In this document: one piece after another, positions 17,379-26,700 of the stretch
Position numbering within the stretch: the stretch's first letter is position 1
Layout: every line of letters starts with the position of its first letter
Assembly (NCBI RefSeq): GCF_017526105.1
Contig: NZ_CP071839.1
Span: forward strand, 1,612,001 to 1,676,000
From: Streptomyces cyanogenus
GTDB lineage: Bacteria; Actinomycetota; Actinomycetes; Streptomycetales; Streptomycetaceae
Length of the DNA stretch: 64,000 bases
Direction: 5' to 3'
Program-made: the position numbers and the translations under genes
The notes under the pieces: model-generated
What the model saw: only the letters and a program-made list of their open reading frames with translations
Told to the model about the DNA's origin: nothing
Database searches by the model: none

Positions 17379-17725
17379 GCGGCCCGCGTCAGCCCTCGGT
17401 CTTGGGCGGGGCCGCGCTCGCCGTCTCCGTGCGGCGTGGCGGTGCCGCCCTGCCCGAAGGCGGCTTCCCGTGGGCCTCGCTGCCCGCGCTGGCCTTCGTC
17501 GGACTGGCCGACGTGGCGGCCAACGGCACCTACGCGATCGCCGCCCGCAGCGGCCCGGTCACCGTCGCGGCCGTGCTCGCCTCGCTGTATCCGGTGGTGA
17601 CCGCACTGGCCGCGCGCGGCGTACTGAGCGAGCGGCTGCGCGCCGTCCAGGCAGCGGGGGCCGGGCTGGCCCTGCTGGGCACACTGCTGCTGGCCACCGG
17701 CTGAGCGGCCCGCGTCAGCCCTCGG
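17077..17725. repeat. 323-bp tandem direct duplication
   Basis: 17077-17399 recurs at 17403-17725 with an offset of 326 bp. The one difference that I find is G at 17279 versus A at 17605. The unit holds the last third of the EamA gene, its stop, and the last three codons plus stop of the convergent acyltransferase gene. Confidence 0.95.
17403..17704 (+). pseudogene. 3' fragment of EamA transporter gene
   Basis: This second copy of the EamA 3' end stays open to its own stop at 17702-17704 but has no start codon context, no promoter and no first two thirds. It is a by-product of the tandem duplication. The near-perfect identity means that the event is recent. Confidence 0.9.
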
Positions 17726-18479
17726 GCTCCAGCGCGGCCAGCCGCGCCACCGCCGCCTCGTCCAGGTCGGCCAGCGCCCGCAGCTGCTCGGGTGTCGTAC
17801 CGTCCGGGATCGGCACCGGGGCGGGCGTGCGCAGCGGCGGCTGCCAGCCGTCCTCGGTGGTCCAGCGCCGTACGACCCGTGCGGGCGCGCCCGCCACCAC
17901 CGCGTGGTCGGGCACGGTGCCCCGGACCACCGCGCCGGCCGCCACGACCACGTTCCGGCCGATCCGCGCGCCCGGCAGGATCACCGCGCCGGTGCCGATC
18001 CAGCAGCCCGGGCCGATCTCGACCGGCTCCATCCGCGGCCACTGCCTGCCGATGGGCTCGTGCGGGTCGTCGTAGGAGTGGTTGGTGGAGGTGACGTAGA
18101 CGTACGGGCCGAAGTAGCAGTCTCTGCCGATGGTGACCGTCGTGTCCGCGATGACGTGGCTGCCGCGGCCGAGAACCACGCCGTCGCCGATGCGCAGGAT
18201 CGGGTCCGGACCGAGGTCCAGGCCGGGCATCAGGCCGGCGGTGAGGGTGACCTGCTCGGCGATGATGCAGTGGGAGCCGAGCCGGATCCAGGGTTCGCCG
18301 AAGACGGTGCCGAGCGGGAAGGCCAGCCGGGTGGCCGCGCCGATCGCGCCGAAACGGAGGCCCGCCGGGTGCTCGGCCGTGACGGACCCGTTGCGCTGGA
18401 CCCAGGACCAGGCAGCGTGTACGGCTCGTTGGGCCAGGCCCTGTCGCCACGATGAGAACGTGTTCTTGCGCTTCGGCAC
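17715..18479 (-). CDS. Left-handed beta-helix acyltransferase
   Basis: 254 residues with hexapeptide repeats from about residue 85 to 195 (ILRIGDGVVLGRGSHV, IGPGCWIGTGAVILPGARIG, VVVAAGAVVRGTVP). The loop TSTNHSYDD carries the conserved His of the maltose/galactoside acetyltransferase branch. It probably transfers acetyl or another acyl group to a sugar or antibiotic-like hydroxyl. GTG 18479 lies 6 nt below TAACGT. Its last three codons and stop also occur in the upstream copy of the 323-bp duplication. Confidence 0.85.
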   Translation of the reverse strand: MPKRKNTFSSWRQGLAQRAVHAAWSWVQRNGSVTAEHPAGLRFGAIGAATRLAFPLGTVFGEPWIRLGSHCIIAEQVTLTAGLMPGLDLGPDPILRIGDGVVLGRGSHVIADTTVTIGRDCYFGPYVYVTSTNHSYDDPHEPIGRQWPRMEPVEIGPGCWIGTGAVILPGARIGRNVVVAAGAVVRGTVPDHAVVAGAPARVVRRWTTEDGWQPPLRTPAPVPIPDGTTPEQLRALADLDEAAVARLAALEPEG

Positions 18480-18588
18480 GGGCTCACGTTACTCACCGGT
18501 CGCCTCCGGCGCAGAGGGCGGGCTGCTGTGATCTTTGCCCCACCCGGTGTCGTACCGTGCCGGGTACGGCCGACACGAGGAGACGGTG

Positions 18589-19116
18589 ATGACGCAGAAG
18601 GCGCTGATCGTGGGTATCGGGGGCAAGGAGCCGCGGCTCGACCCGGAGGCGTTCGTGGCGCCTACGGCGTCCGTGATCGGGGACGTCACGCTGCACGCGG
18701 GGGCCAGTGTCTGGTACGGGGCGGTCGTGCGCGGGGACGTCGAGAGGATCACCGTGGGCGCACAGGCCAATCTGCAGGACAACGTCACCCTGCACGCCGA
18801 CCCCGGGTTTCCGGTCACCGTCGGGGAGCGGGTGTCCGTCGGGCACAACGCGGTGGTGCACGGGGCGACCGTCGAGGACGACTGCCTCATCGGGATGGGG
18901 GCGACCGTGCTGAACGGGGCGGTGATCGGCGCCGGGTCGCTGGTCGCGGCCCAGGCGCTGGTGCCGCAGGGGATGGTCGTACCGCCGGGGTCGTTGGTGG
19001 CGGGGGTGCCGGCGAAGGTGAAGAGGCCCCTGTCCGAGGAGGAGCGGGAAGGGGTGACCCTCAACGGCACGCTGTACGCCGAGCTGGCGAAGGCACATCG
19101 CGGGGTGCACGAGTAG
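18589..19116 (+). CDS. Gamma-carbonic-anhydrase-like protein
   Basis: 175 residues of left-handed beta-helix. The three metal-binding His occur in the usual places: one in QDNVTLHAD and two in VGHNAVVHG. The catalytic loops of archaeal Cam are missing, as in most bacterial homologues (YrdA type), so CO2 hydration activity is uncertain. GAGGAGA lies 6 nt before ATG 18589, which fixes the start. Confidence 0.92.
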   Translation: MTQKALIVGIGGKEPRLDPEAFVAPTASVIGDVTLHAGASVWYGAVVRGDVERITVGAQANLQDNVTLHADPGFPVTVGERVSVGHNAVVHGATVEDDCLIGMGATVLNGAVIGAGSLVAAQALVPQGMVVPPGSLVAGVPAKVKRPLSEEEREGVTLNGTLYAELAKAHRGVHE

Positions 19117-19194
19117 GGCTCACCGGCGGGTGCGCGCTCGTCGGGGCCACCCGGCGGAGTCGGCTGCCGGTACGGCGCCGCTGGTGGGGCGCCG

Positions 19195-19839
19195 TCACTC
19201 CCCGGCGTTCACCGGTTCCGCTTCCCGCTGGTCCGGCTGGGCCTTCTTCGCCTTGCGCTTGAGGATCAGCATCGAGGCCACGCCGATCAGGACCGCGACC
19301 GCCAGGCCCACGTACGAGAAGCGCTTCAGCCAGTCCTCGGCGACGACGCCGACGTAGTAGATGACGGCCGTGGTGCCGCCGGCCCAGCAGATGCCGCCGA
19401 GGACGTTGGCGATCAGGAACTTCCAGTACGGCATGTGCAGGACGCCCGCCAGGGGCCCGGCGAAGATGCGCAGGAGGGCGACGAAGCGGCCGAAGAAGAC
19501 CGCCCACATGCCCCACTTCTCGAAGGAGCGCTCGGCGGTGGCCACATGGCCCTCGCTGAAGTGGCGCGGGAACTTTCCGCCGAGCCAGGCCAGCAGCGGG
19601 CGTCCGCCCTTGCGGCCGATGGCGTAGCCGATGGAGTCGCCGATCACCGCACCGGCGGTCGCGCAGAGGCCGAGGACGACCGGGTTGACACCCGTGTGCT
19701 GGGAGGACATCAGCGCCGCGGAGACCAGGACGATCTCGCCCGGCAGCGGGATGCCCAGGCTCTCCAGACCGATCACCAGGGCCACCACGGCGTAGACGGA
19801 AGCCGCCGGTACCGAGTCGAGCCATTCCTGGACGTGCAC
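19195..19839 (-). CDS. DedA-family membrane protein
   Basis: 214 residues with 4-5 membrane segments. The DedA core is ESLGIPLPGEIVLVSAA near residue 30, GDSIGYAIGRKGG, then FFGRFVALLRIFAGPLAG with the conserved FxRxxP-like region, and NVLGGICWA. DedA proteins act in the membrane, recently linked to phospholipid scrambling and undecaprenyl-phosphate recycling. A basic C-terminal tail (LKRKAKKAQP) follows. GGGGAGG lies 8 nt before GTG 19839. Confidence 0.9.
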   Translation of the reverse strand: MHVQEWLDSVPAASVYAVVALVIGLESLGIPLPGEIVLVSAALMSSQHTGVNPVVLGLCATAGAVIGDSIGYAIGRKGGRPLLAWLGGKFPRHFSEGHVATAERSFEKWGMWAVFFGRFVALLRIFAGPLAGVLHMPYWKFLIANVLGGICWAGGTTAVIYYVGVVAEDWLKRFSYVGLAVAVLIGVASMLILKRKAKKAQPDQREAEPVNAGE

Positions 19840-19985
19840 CGCCGGTTCCTCCCCTGTCGCTGTCGTGCCCTGCGGCCTGCCGGGCCGCCGCGTGTAAAGC
19901 GCGCCCCAAGAAAGGCTACCTGGTCGGCGCCGAACACCCGCCGCGCACGCCTGCGGCCATCGCCTCACCAGCCGTGGCGGAGGTA

Positions 19986-21488
19986 TCACTCCTTGCGTGC
20001 GACCAAGCGGTACGCGTTGGACAGGCCGAGGCGGTGGGACAGCGGTCGTACCGCGAATCGGTCGACGAGGGTGGCGGTGAGCAGCGCCGGGACGCCTGCC
20101 AGGAGGAGGGCGGTGCGTGCGGCCCGGCGAAGGAGGCCGGGGCGTGCCGGAAGCCAGGGCGCGTCCTCGCGCGGAGCGGTGTGGTCGAGCGCGAGCCAGA
20201 CGGCGGCGAGCAGGTCGACCGGGTCGTGCGCCTCCGCGTGCTGTTCCGCCACCACCGTGAACCCGAGGCCGGCGAGCCGGCGGCGCAGGTTGGCGACCGG
20301 CATGAGGTGCAGGTGCTGCGGCTGGAGCCAGGGCAGCCACCAGCGGCCGAGGAGCCGGGCGTAGCGGCTCTCCGGATCCGGTACCTCGATCAGGAGGTGA
20401 CCGCCGGGGCGTACGGCCACGTGGGCGGCGCGTAGTTCGCGGTCGGGGTCGGTGCTGTGCTCCAGGTAGTGGAACATGCTCACCACGTCGTAGCGGGCGG
20501 CGAGGTCGGGGGCCAGGTCGGGGAAGGCACCGCGGTAGGCGTGGTCCACCCGGCCCTCGCGGGCGGCCAGTTCGACGCCGTCGGTGAAGTCGAGGCCGTC
20601 GAAGACCGTGCCGGGCAGGACGGTGCGGGCGGTCGCGCAGAAGTGGCCGTGGCCGGTGCCGACGTCCAGCCAGGTCTTCGGCGCGGGATCGTGCGGCAGC
20701 ATCGCCTCGGCGCGGCCCCGGTACATCGCCGTACGCCCGCCGAAGGTGCCGTTCATCCGCTGCTCGCCGAGGCCGTCGTAGAAGTCGCGGTAGTAGAACT
20801 CCAGGCCTTCCGCGGTCAGCGGGGGGTTCTGGAAGACGTGGCCGCAGTCGGCGCAGCGGTCCAGGGCGAACCGGCCGGGTTTGTGCTGGAGCAGGTCGGT
20901 GGTGCGCAGGCGGGGCGTGAGCCGGCCCGAGGCGCACCAGGGGCAGGTGGTGCGCCGGGGACCGAGGAAGCGGTCGGTGCCGGCGTCGAGGTCGGCCAGG
21001 TAGGCGGGCCGCAGCGCGGCGATACGCGCTGTCCTGTCACCGGACCGCTGCCGGCCGGCGCCGGCCTCCCGGGCATCACTGTCCCGGCCGCCGGTCTCTC
21101 GGCCGCCGGTCTCTCGGCCGCCGGCGTCTTCGGCGCCGGTCTCCCAGGCGCCGACGTGCCGGGCGCCCGTCTCTCGACCGCCCACGTGCCGGACGCGAGC
21201 CCTTCCGGCATCGATGTCACGGAAGTCGGCGTTTACGGCGTCGGTCTCCCGGCCGCCTAAGTCTCCGGCGGCGGGCTGTCGGTCGCCGAAGTCCCCGGCA
21301 CCGGTCTCCCGGCCGCCGACGTCTCCGGCACCCGTCTCCCGGCCGCCGACGTCTCCGGCACCCGTCTCCCGGCCGCCGAAGTCCCCGGCACCCGTCTCCC
21401 GGCCGCCGAAGTCCCCGGCGGCGGGCTGTCGGTCGTCGGTGTCCCCGGCGGCGGGCTGTCGGTCGTCGGTGTCTCGGGGGTCGGTCAT
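19986..21488 (-). CDS. SAM-dependent methyltransferase with repetitive N-terminus and zinc ribbon
   Basis: 500 residues. Residues 1 to about 140 are decapeptide repeats of the form GRETGAGDFG, coded by 30-bp DNA repeats. Then a zinc ribbon (TCPWC near 183, DRCADCGHVF near 210), a class I SAM methyltransferase (TWLDVGTGHGHF near 275, FHYLEHSTDP, GGHLLIEVPDPES), and a C-terminal hydrophobic helix (near 460). The ribbon plus SAM-domain order is that of sugar C- or O-methyltransferases. ATG 21488 overlaps the glycosyltransferase stop by 4 nt, so it ends the PKS operon and probably methylates the sugar or lipid product. Confidence 0.88.
   Translation of the reverse strand: MTDPRDTDDRQPAAGDTDDRQPAAGDFGGRETGAGDFGGRETGAGDVGGRETGAGDVGGRETGAGDFGDRQPAAGDLGGRETDAVNADFRDIDAGRARVRHVGGRETGARHVGAWETGAEDAGGRETGGRETGGRDSDAREAGAGRQRSGDRTARIAALRPAYLADLDAGTDRFLGPRRTTCPWCASGRLTPRLRTTDLLQHKPGRFALDRCADCGHVFQNPPLTAEGLEFYYRDFYDGLGEQRMNGTFGGRTAMYRGRAEAMLPHDPAPKTWLDVGTGHGHFCATARTVLPGTVFDGLDFTDGVELAAREGRVDHAYRGAFPDLAPDLAARYDVVSMFHYLEHSTDPDRELRAAHVAVRPGGHLLIEVPDPESRYARLLGRWWLPWLQPQHLHLMPVANLRRRLAGLGFTVVAEQHAEAHDPVDLLAAVWLALDHTAPREDAPWLPARPGLLRRAARTALLLAGVPALLTATLVDRFAVRPLSHRLGLSNAYRLVARKE
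21261..21470. repeat. Seven 30-bp tandem repeats inside methyltransferase gene
   Basis: Units begin at 21261, 21291, 21321, 21351, 21381, 21411 and 21441. The 21321 and 21351 units differ only in their last base, and 21411 and 21441 are identical. More decayed units extend to about 21050. They encode ten-residue acidic repeats. Confidence 0.95.
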
Positions 21489-22666
21489 CGGCTCTCCGCT
21501 GCCAGTCGTTCGAGGTGGGCCACCGCGGTCGGTGCGCCGCCGGCCGCGCGGAACGCGGCGCTGATCCGGGCGGCGGCGGCCCGGTGGGCGGGGGTGTGCA
21601 GGACGGTGTCGAGGGCCTCGCCCAGCCGGACCGCGGTGACCCGGCCGAACCGGACTCGGACGCCCGCGCCGGAGTCCACGACCTGCCCCGCCACCACCGG
21701 CTGGTCGTCCCGGATGGGCGCGACGACCAGCGGGACCCCGTGCCACAGGGCCTCACAGACGGTGTTGTGGCCCGCGTGACAGACGACGGCGTCCATCCGT
21801 TCCAGCAACGGCAGCTGGGGCACGGACGGCAGGGTCAGGACGTCCTTGTCGTCCGGCGCGACGGGCAGCACGCCGCCCGGGTCGGCGACCACCGCCTGGA
21901 TCCGGTCGGCGCGGTCCCGCAGCGCGTCCACGCACGCGGCGAGGAAGCGGCCGCCGGCGTCGGCGTTGGCCGTGCCGAGGCTCACCAGGACCTTGGCCCG
22001 GCCGTGGTCCAGCCGCTCCCAGGGGAAGTCCGGTCCGGTCGGGCGGCCGGCGAGCGAGGGGCCGACGTAGTGGATGTGCGGGGCCGACGGCGCCTGCGGA
22101 CCGATGAGTTCGGGGGTGCTGAACACCAGCAGCAGGTGGGGCGAGGAGCGCGGGTCGGCGGTGCCGGCGGGGTCCCCGATGCGGGCGCGCAGCTCGGCCA
22201 GGCGCCGGCGGAGCCAGTCGGCGACCTTGGGCAGGCCGTCGTAGGCACCGCTGAACTCCGCGGACGTCGTCGCCGAGGTGGCCCAGGGCAGTCCGAGCCG
22301 CTCGGCCACCAGGGCGCCGGCGAAGGCCTGCTGGTCGGCGACGACCACGTCGGGACGGAACCCGGCGGCGGCCGCGCGGACCCCCGGTGCCATCGCGTCG
22401 GCGAGCGGCAGCAGGTACCACTCCCACAGGAACCGCAGCGCCTCCGCGCCCCGCAGGTCCGGCGGCCGTGCGGCGCCCGCCTCGCCCGGCACCGGTCCCG
22501 CGCACCCGAACACCACGGCGTCCGCACCCGCGAGCCGCCGCACCAGCGCCGGGTCGGCACACGCCCAGGCCACCCGGTGGCCGTGCGCGCCGAGCCGGGC
22601 GGCGACACCGACGGCGGGGTTGATGTGCCCGGTCAGCGGCGGTACGACGAAGAGGAACCCGCTCAC
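21485..22666 (-). CDS. Family-1 (macrolide/UGT-type) glycosyltransferase
   Basis: 393 residues with the GT-B fold. The N-terminal acceptor domain starts FLFVVPPLTGHINPAVGVA with the catalytic His at about residue 14. The C-terminal donor domain has VLVSLGTANAD and the motif CHAGHNTVCEALWHGVPLV, then DDQPVVA for sugar-nucleotide binding. It attaches a sugar to a hydrophobic acceptor. GTG 22666 overlaps the hydrolase stop (GTGA), and its own stop overlaps the methyltransferase ATG. Position at the end of the PKS operon makes the lipid/polyketide the likely acceptor. Confidence 0.9.
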   Translation of the reverse strand: MSGFLFVVPPLTGHINPAVGVAARLGAHGHRVAWACADPALVRRLAGADAVVFGCAGPVPGEAGAARPPDLRGAEALRFLWEWYLLPLADAMAPGVRAAAAGFRPDVVVADQQAFAGALVAERLGLPWATSATTSAEFSGAYDGLPKVADWLRRRLAELRARIGDPAGTADPRSSPHLLLVFSTPELIGPQAPSAPHIHYVGPSLAGRPTGPDFPWERLDHGRAKVLVSLGTANADAGGRFLAACVDALRDRADRIQAVVADPGGVLPVAPDDKDVLTLPSVPQLPLLERMDAVVCHAGHNTVCEALWHGVPLVVAPIRDDQPVVAGQVVDSGAGVRVRFGRVTAVRLGEALDTVLHTPAHRAAAARISAAFRAAGGAPTAVAHLERLAAESR

Positions 22667-23463
22667 CGGACGCCCGCCCCCGCCGAGACCAGGTCGAGGA
22701 TGTGCGCGCCGACGGTGCCGGGCGCCTCGACCAGGACCGAGTGCTCGTGCCCGGGCAGCACGACCGCCCGGAAGTCCGTCAGCAGCCGCCGCTGCACCGG
22801 CACCAGCTCCGCCAGGTCCGAGGCGCCGCCGTACACCCCGAGGACCGGGCAGCGTACGGCCCTGATCTCGGTCTCGGTGAGCACCCGGCTGGCGGGGATG
22901 TCCCGGCCGAGGGTGGTCTCGCGGGCGAGCCGGGCCGCGCCCTTGGCGAGGCGGGCGGTGTTGTGGCCGCGGTGGGCGGTGATCCAGGCGATCGCGTCGG
23001 GCTCGTTGTGCGCGAGTTCGGTCACCACCCGGTGCAGGATGCCGCCGAGTTTCGCGGCCCAGGCGGCCGTCGCCGGCTCGGACTCGATCAGGGTCAGACT
23101 GGCCACGCGGCCGGGGTGGCGGGCCGCGTACCCGAAGGCGATGGTGCCGCCGTAGGAGTTGCCGACGAGGTGCACGGGCCCGGTGACGGCCAGCCGGCCG
23201 AGGAGCGCCTCCAGGTCGTCGATGTTGTGGTCGAGGGTGTAGCCGTGCGGAGGCCGCTCGCTGCGGCCGTGCCCGCGCAGGTCGTACATGACGACGTCCA
23301 GTCCGGCCGCCGCGAACGCGGGTGCCACGGTGAAGTAGTAGCTGGCCAGGCTGTCGGTGAGCAGTCCGTGCAGCAGGACGACGGTGGGGTGCGGGGTGCG
23401 GCCGTCCGTGGGACCGGTCCGCTGGACGTGCAGCCGGATGCCGCCGGCGTCGACCATCGCCAC
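22663..23463 (-). CDS. Alpha/beta hydrolase
   Basis: 266 residues from GTG 23463 (ATG 23457 is an equally good start). Oxyanion part LLHGLLTDS near 31, nucleophile elbow VGNSYGG with Ser 103, and the catalytic His in GHEHSVLVEA near 243. It is of usual single-domain length. Sandwiched between the free ACP and the glycosyltransferase, it may release the chain from the ACP or hydrolyse a lactone; this is inference from position. Confidence 0.88.
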   Translation of the reverse strand: MAMVDAGGIRLHVQRTGPTDGRTPHPTVVLLHGLLTDSLASYYFTVAPAFAAAGLDVVMYDLRGHGRSERPPHGYTLDHNIDDLEALLGRLAVTGPVHLVGNSYGGTIAFGYAARHPGRVASLTLIESEPATAAWAAKLGGILHRVVTELAHNEPDAIAWITAHRGHNTARLAKGAARLARETTLGRDIPASRVLTETEIRAVRCPVLGVYGGASDLAELVPVQRRLLTDFRAVVLPGHEHSVLVEAPGTVGAHILDLVSAGAGVR

Positions 23464-23466
23464 GGC

Positions 23467-23787
23467 TCAGCCCGCCCGGGTGGCGTTCAGGCTCCCCACC
23501 ACGTACTCCACGAGCCGGCCGACGCTCAGCTCGATGATCTCGTCGAACTCCATGCCGGCCAGGAACTCGGCGAGGTTGACCCGCTGCCCGTACCGCTCCT
23601 CCAGCAGGCCGGCCAGGGTGACGAGGTCGATGCTCTCCAGTTCCAGGTCGCGGTTGAAGGTGGTGGACATGCCGATCGCCACGTCGTCGTCGCCGTACTC
23701 CGCCAGGACCGTACGGAGCATGCCGGTGACGTCGGCGAGCACGGTGTCGGCGGTGGGCTGCGCCGGGGCCGGCTGGGTGGGGTTCAT
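23467..23787 (-). CDS. Free acyl carrier protein
   Basis: 106 residues. One ACP domain with the phosphopantetheine Ser 52 in DLELESIDLVTL. An Ala/Pro/Gln-rich N-terminal tail of about 15 residues precedes it. ATG 23787 overlaps the PKS B stop by 4 nt (ATGA), and GAGGAG lies 9 nt upstream. It would be loaded by the PPTase domain at the end of PKS B and may pass the chain to the hydrolase or a downstream transferase. Confidence 0.93.
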   Translation of the reverse strand: MNPTQPAPAQPTADTVLADVTGMLRTVLAEYGDDDVAIGMSTTFNRDLELESIDLVTLAGLLEERYGQRVNLAEFLAGMEFDEIIELSVGRLVEYVVGSLNATRAG

Positions 23788-26700
23788 CGGGGGTACTCCT
23801 CGGCTGCTGGGGCGGCGGGTGCGTCGGCTTGTGCGTCCGCTTGTGCGTCGGGGGGTCCGGCGTCCGGCCGGCCGGGTGGGCCGTCGTCGGCTCCGGGTCC
23901 GGCCGTCCAGGCCACCACGTAGGTGCGCCGGGGCAGGGCCGGCGGGTTGGCCGCCGGGGCGCAGTGCACGGTGTAGGCGCGTTCCAGGCGGCCGGAGACG
24001 AGGAGCCGACTGCCGTCCGGGGCGGTCTCCAGCACGGCGAAGTCCCGGGGGCGGCCGCCGAATCCGACGCCCTCGGCCTTGGCGACCGCCTCCTTGGCGG
24101 CCCAGAACCGGGTGAACCACACGGCCTGCGCGTCACCGCCGTCCGCGCACCGGGCGCGCAGGAGCCGCAGTTCGGCCGGGCCGAGCGCGGTGGTGAGGGT
24201 CGCCGGGTCGCGGTCGGCGACCTCCTCGATGTCGATACCGGGGCCGGGCTGCGGGCGGTACGGCCGTACGATCGCCACGGCGGCCTCGGCCCGGTGGGCG
24301 AGCGAGACGTCCAGCGGGGGCAGCTCGCGGCCGTGCACGCCGGTCACGTACGGGCGGCCGAGTTCGTCGTTGCCGACCCGCAGCTCCGCCGGGAAGACCG
24401 GCCCCTCGCCCTGCTGCCACAGCAGGTGCCGTACGGCGTCCTTGACCGCGATGCGGCCGAGCAGCCACTGCCGGCGCCCGCGCGGTGGGCGCTCGGCGTA
24501 CTCGGCACGCTCCGCGCCGCCCAGCGAGTTCCGCATGATCAGCTCGCGGGAGGCGAGGTCCGGCCACCGCTCGTGCACCAGCGCCCAGCCGCCGGGCATG
24601 GCCGTGGAGAGGGTGTGGCGCTCGGGGAAGCGTTCGACGGGCCGGGTCGTGGGGTCGTTGTCGAAGCGGCGGTCCTGCCAGCCGGTCAGCCGGGCCCAGA
24701 CCCGGCCGCCGACGGTCAGCTCCGCGTCCGCCTCCAGCACGGTGTCCGTGAGGGAGGTGATCCGCAGCAGGCAGTGCACCTCGGTGCCGGGTTCCGGGTG
24801 CGGTCCGTGGAACCGTGCCCGGCCCAGCTGCACCGGGAAGACGACGGTCCGCTCGGTGCGGGTCGCCATGATCCAGTAGCCGAGCAGCTGGCCCACGTTG
24901 TCGAGCAGGGCGCCGGGGGCCGCGGGCGTGGTGATCACTCCGCGGATGTGCCGCTCGCCGAGCGCGGTCAGCTCGGTCAGGCCCTGGAACCGCGGTCCGT
25001 GGAACATCCAGCGGTCGCGGTAGAGCTGGGCGGCGGTGTGGTCGGGGACGCGCTCGGGACCGGCCGGGAGGGCGCCGGGCGGGGGCGGTGCCGGGTGCTG
25101 CGGGGCGAGTTCGACCACGGCGCGGGCGGTGGGGCCGAGGGTGACGGTGACCCGGTCGTCCGGGCGGTCGGGGTCCGGTGCGACGGTGACCGGGACGTCG
25201 ACGGGGGGTACGGCGGTGAGCCAGCGGTCGAACCGGGCACCGTGCACGGCGACGGCGCGCAGGCCGGGAGCCGCCGCCTCCGCCGCCTCCATCATGTGCC
25301 GCACGATCGTGGTCGCCGGAACGACCGGCCACCGGTCCTCCAGGTCCGGCCAGCCGGGGCGCTGCCGGAAGAAACAGTGGTCGAGGAGGTGGGGCATGGA
25401 GTGCGGGGAGATGTGGAGGGATGTGGTGGTGGCGGGGGATGTGGGGGCGCTGGTGGGGGCCGGGGTTGCGGGGGCGAGCGTGCCGGGGGTTGCCGGGGGC
25501 GTGGTGGCCGTGGGGGCGGTGGTGGTCGTCGAGGGCTTGGTGGCTGTGGGGGCGCCGGCCGGGCCTCCGGCGGGTGCGGAGGCGCTCGTCGCAGCCCGGG
25601 TTCCGGCGGGCACGGGCGCGCTGGTCGCCACCCGGGTTACGGCGGGCACGGGCGCGCTGGTCGCCACCCTGGTTCCGGCGGGCGCGGAGGCGCTCGTCGC
25701 AGCCCGGGTTCCCGCGGGCACAGAGGCGCTCGTCGCCGCCGGGGCTCCGGTGGGCACGGGCGCGCTGGTCGCAGCCCGGGGCCCGGCGGGTGTGGGTGGG
25801 CGGCTCGCGGGTCGGTGGCTCGCGGTGATCAGTTCCGCCGCGGTCGTGGCGGTGTCGCGCAGGAGGGCGGTGAGTTCCGCGGCGGCCGGGTGGTGGACGG
25901 CGAGGGCGTCGAGGGCGGGCGTGCCGGAGGGGGCGGGGCGCGCGGACTCGTCCGTTCGCGGCGTCGGGCGCAGCTGGGCGCGCAGGGCCTCGCGGGTCGG
26001 TCCGTCCAGGGAGACCAGGGCGCTGCCTAGGTCGAGGCGGACGGGCGGGCGGGTGACGGCCGGCCCGGCCGCCGGGGTCCGGGGCGGTGCGTACGGCGCC
26101 ACGGACGCCCCGGCCGTCCACAACGCGGTGGCCACGCACCGGAGTTGGGCCAGACCGCTGTGGTGGGGCGAGTTGGCGGCGACGGCCAGGTGATCGCGGT
26201 CGCCGAGGGTGTCGCCGATCAGGGAGGGCAGCCGGCCGGGGCCGGTCTGCACGAAGACGCGGTGGCCGGCGGCGTACAGGGCCTCGGTCAGCTCGCGGAA
26301 GCGGACGGGTTCCAGCAGGTGCCGTACGAACAGTTCGCGGACCGCCGGCTCGTCCCGGGGGAAGGGTGCCGCGGTCGTCCCCGACCACACCGGCACGGTC
26401 GGCGGGTGGAGCCGGAAGCGGTCGGCGGCCTCCTTGATGGGCGCGAGGTACGGTTCGAGCATCGGCGTGTGGAAGCCGGACCGGAACGGCAGCACCTGGC
26501 AGAGCACGCCCTCGGCGCGCAGCGCCCGCGCGAGGTCCGCTACCGCCTGGCCGGGGCCGCAGACCATGGACTGGCGGGGCGCGTTGTCGTGGGAGAGCAC
26601 GATCCCGGAGTCCGCCCAGGTGCCTGCGAGCGCGGCGCGGACGTGGTCCGCGGAGGTGCCGACGGCGGCGAAGGCGAGGCCGGGGACGGTGACCGCGTCG

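Noticed and set aside
21261..21470. CRISPR-like array
   Set aside because: The 30-bp units are contiguous without spacers, in frame with a methyltransferase, and no cas genes are present.
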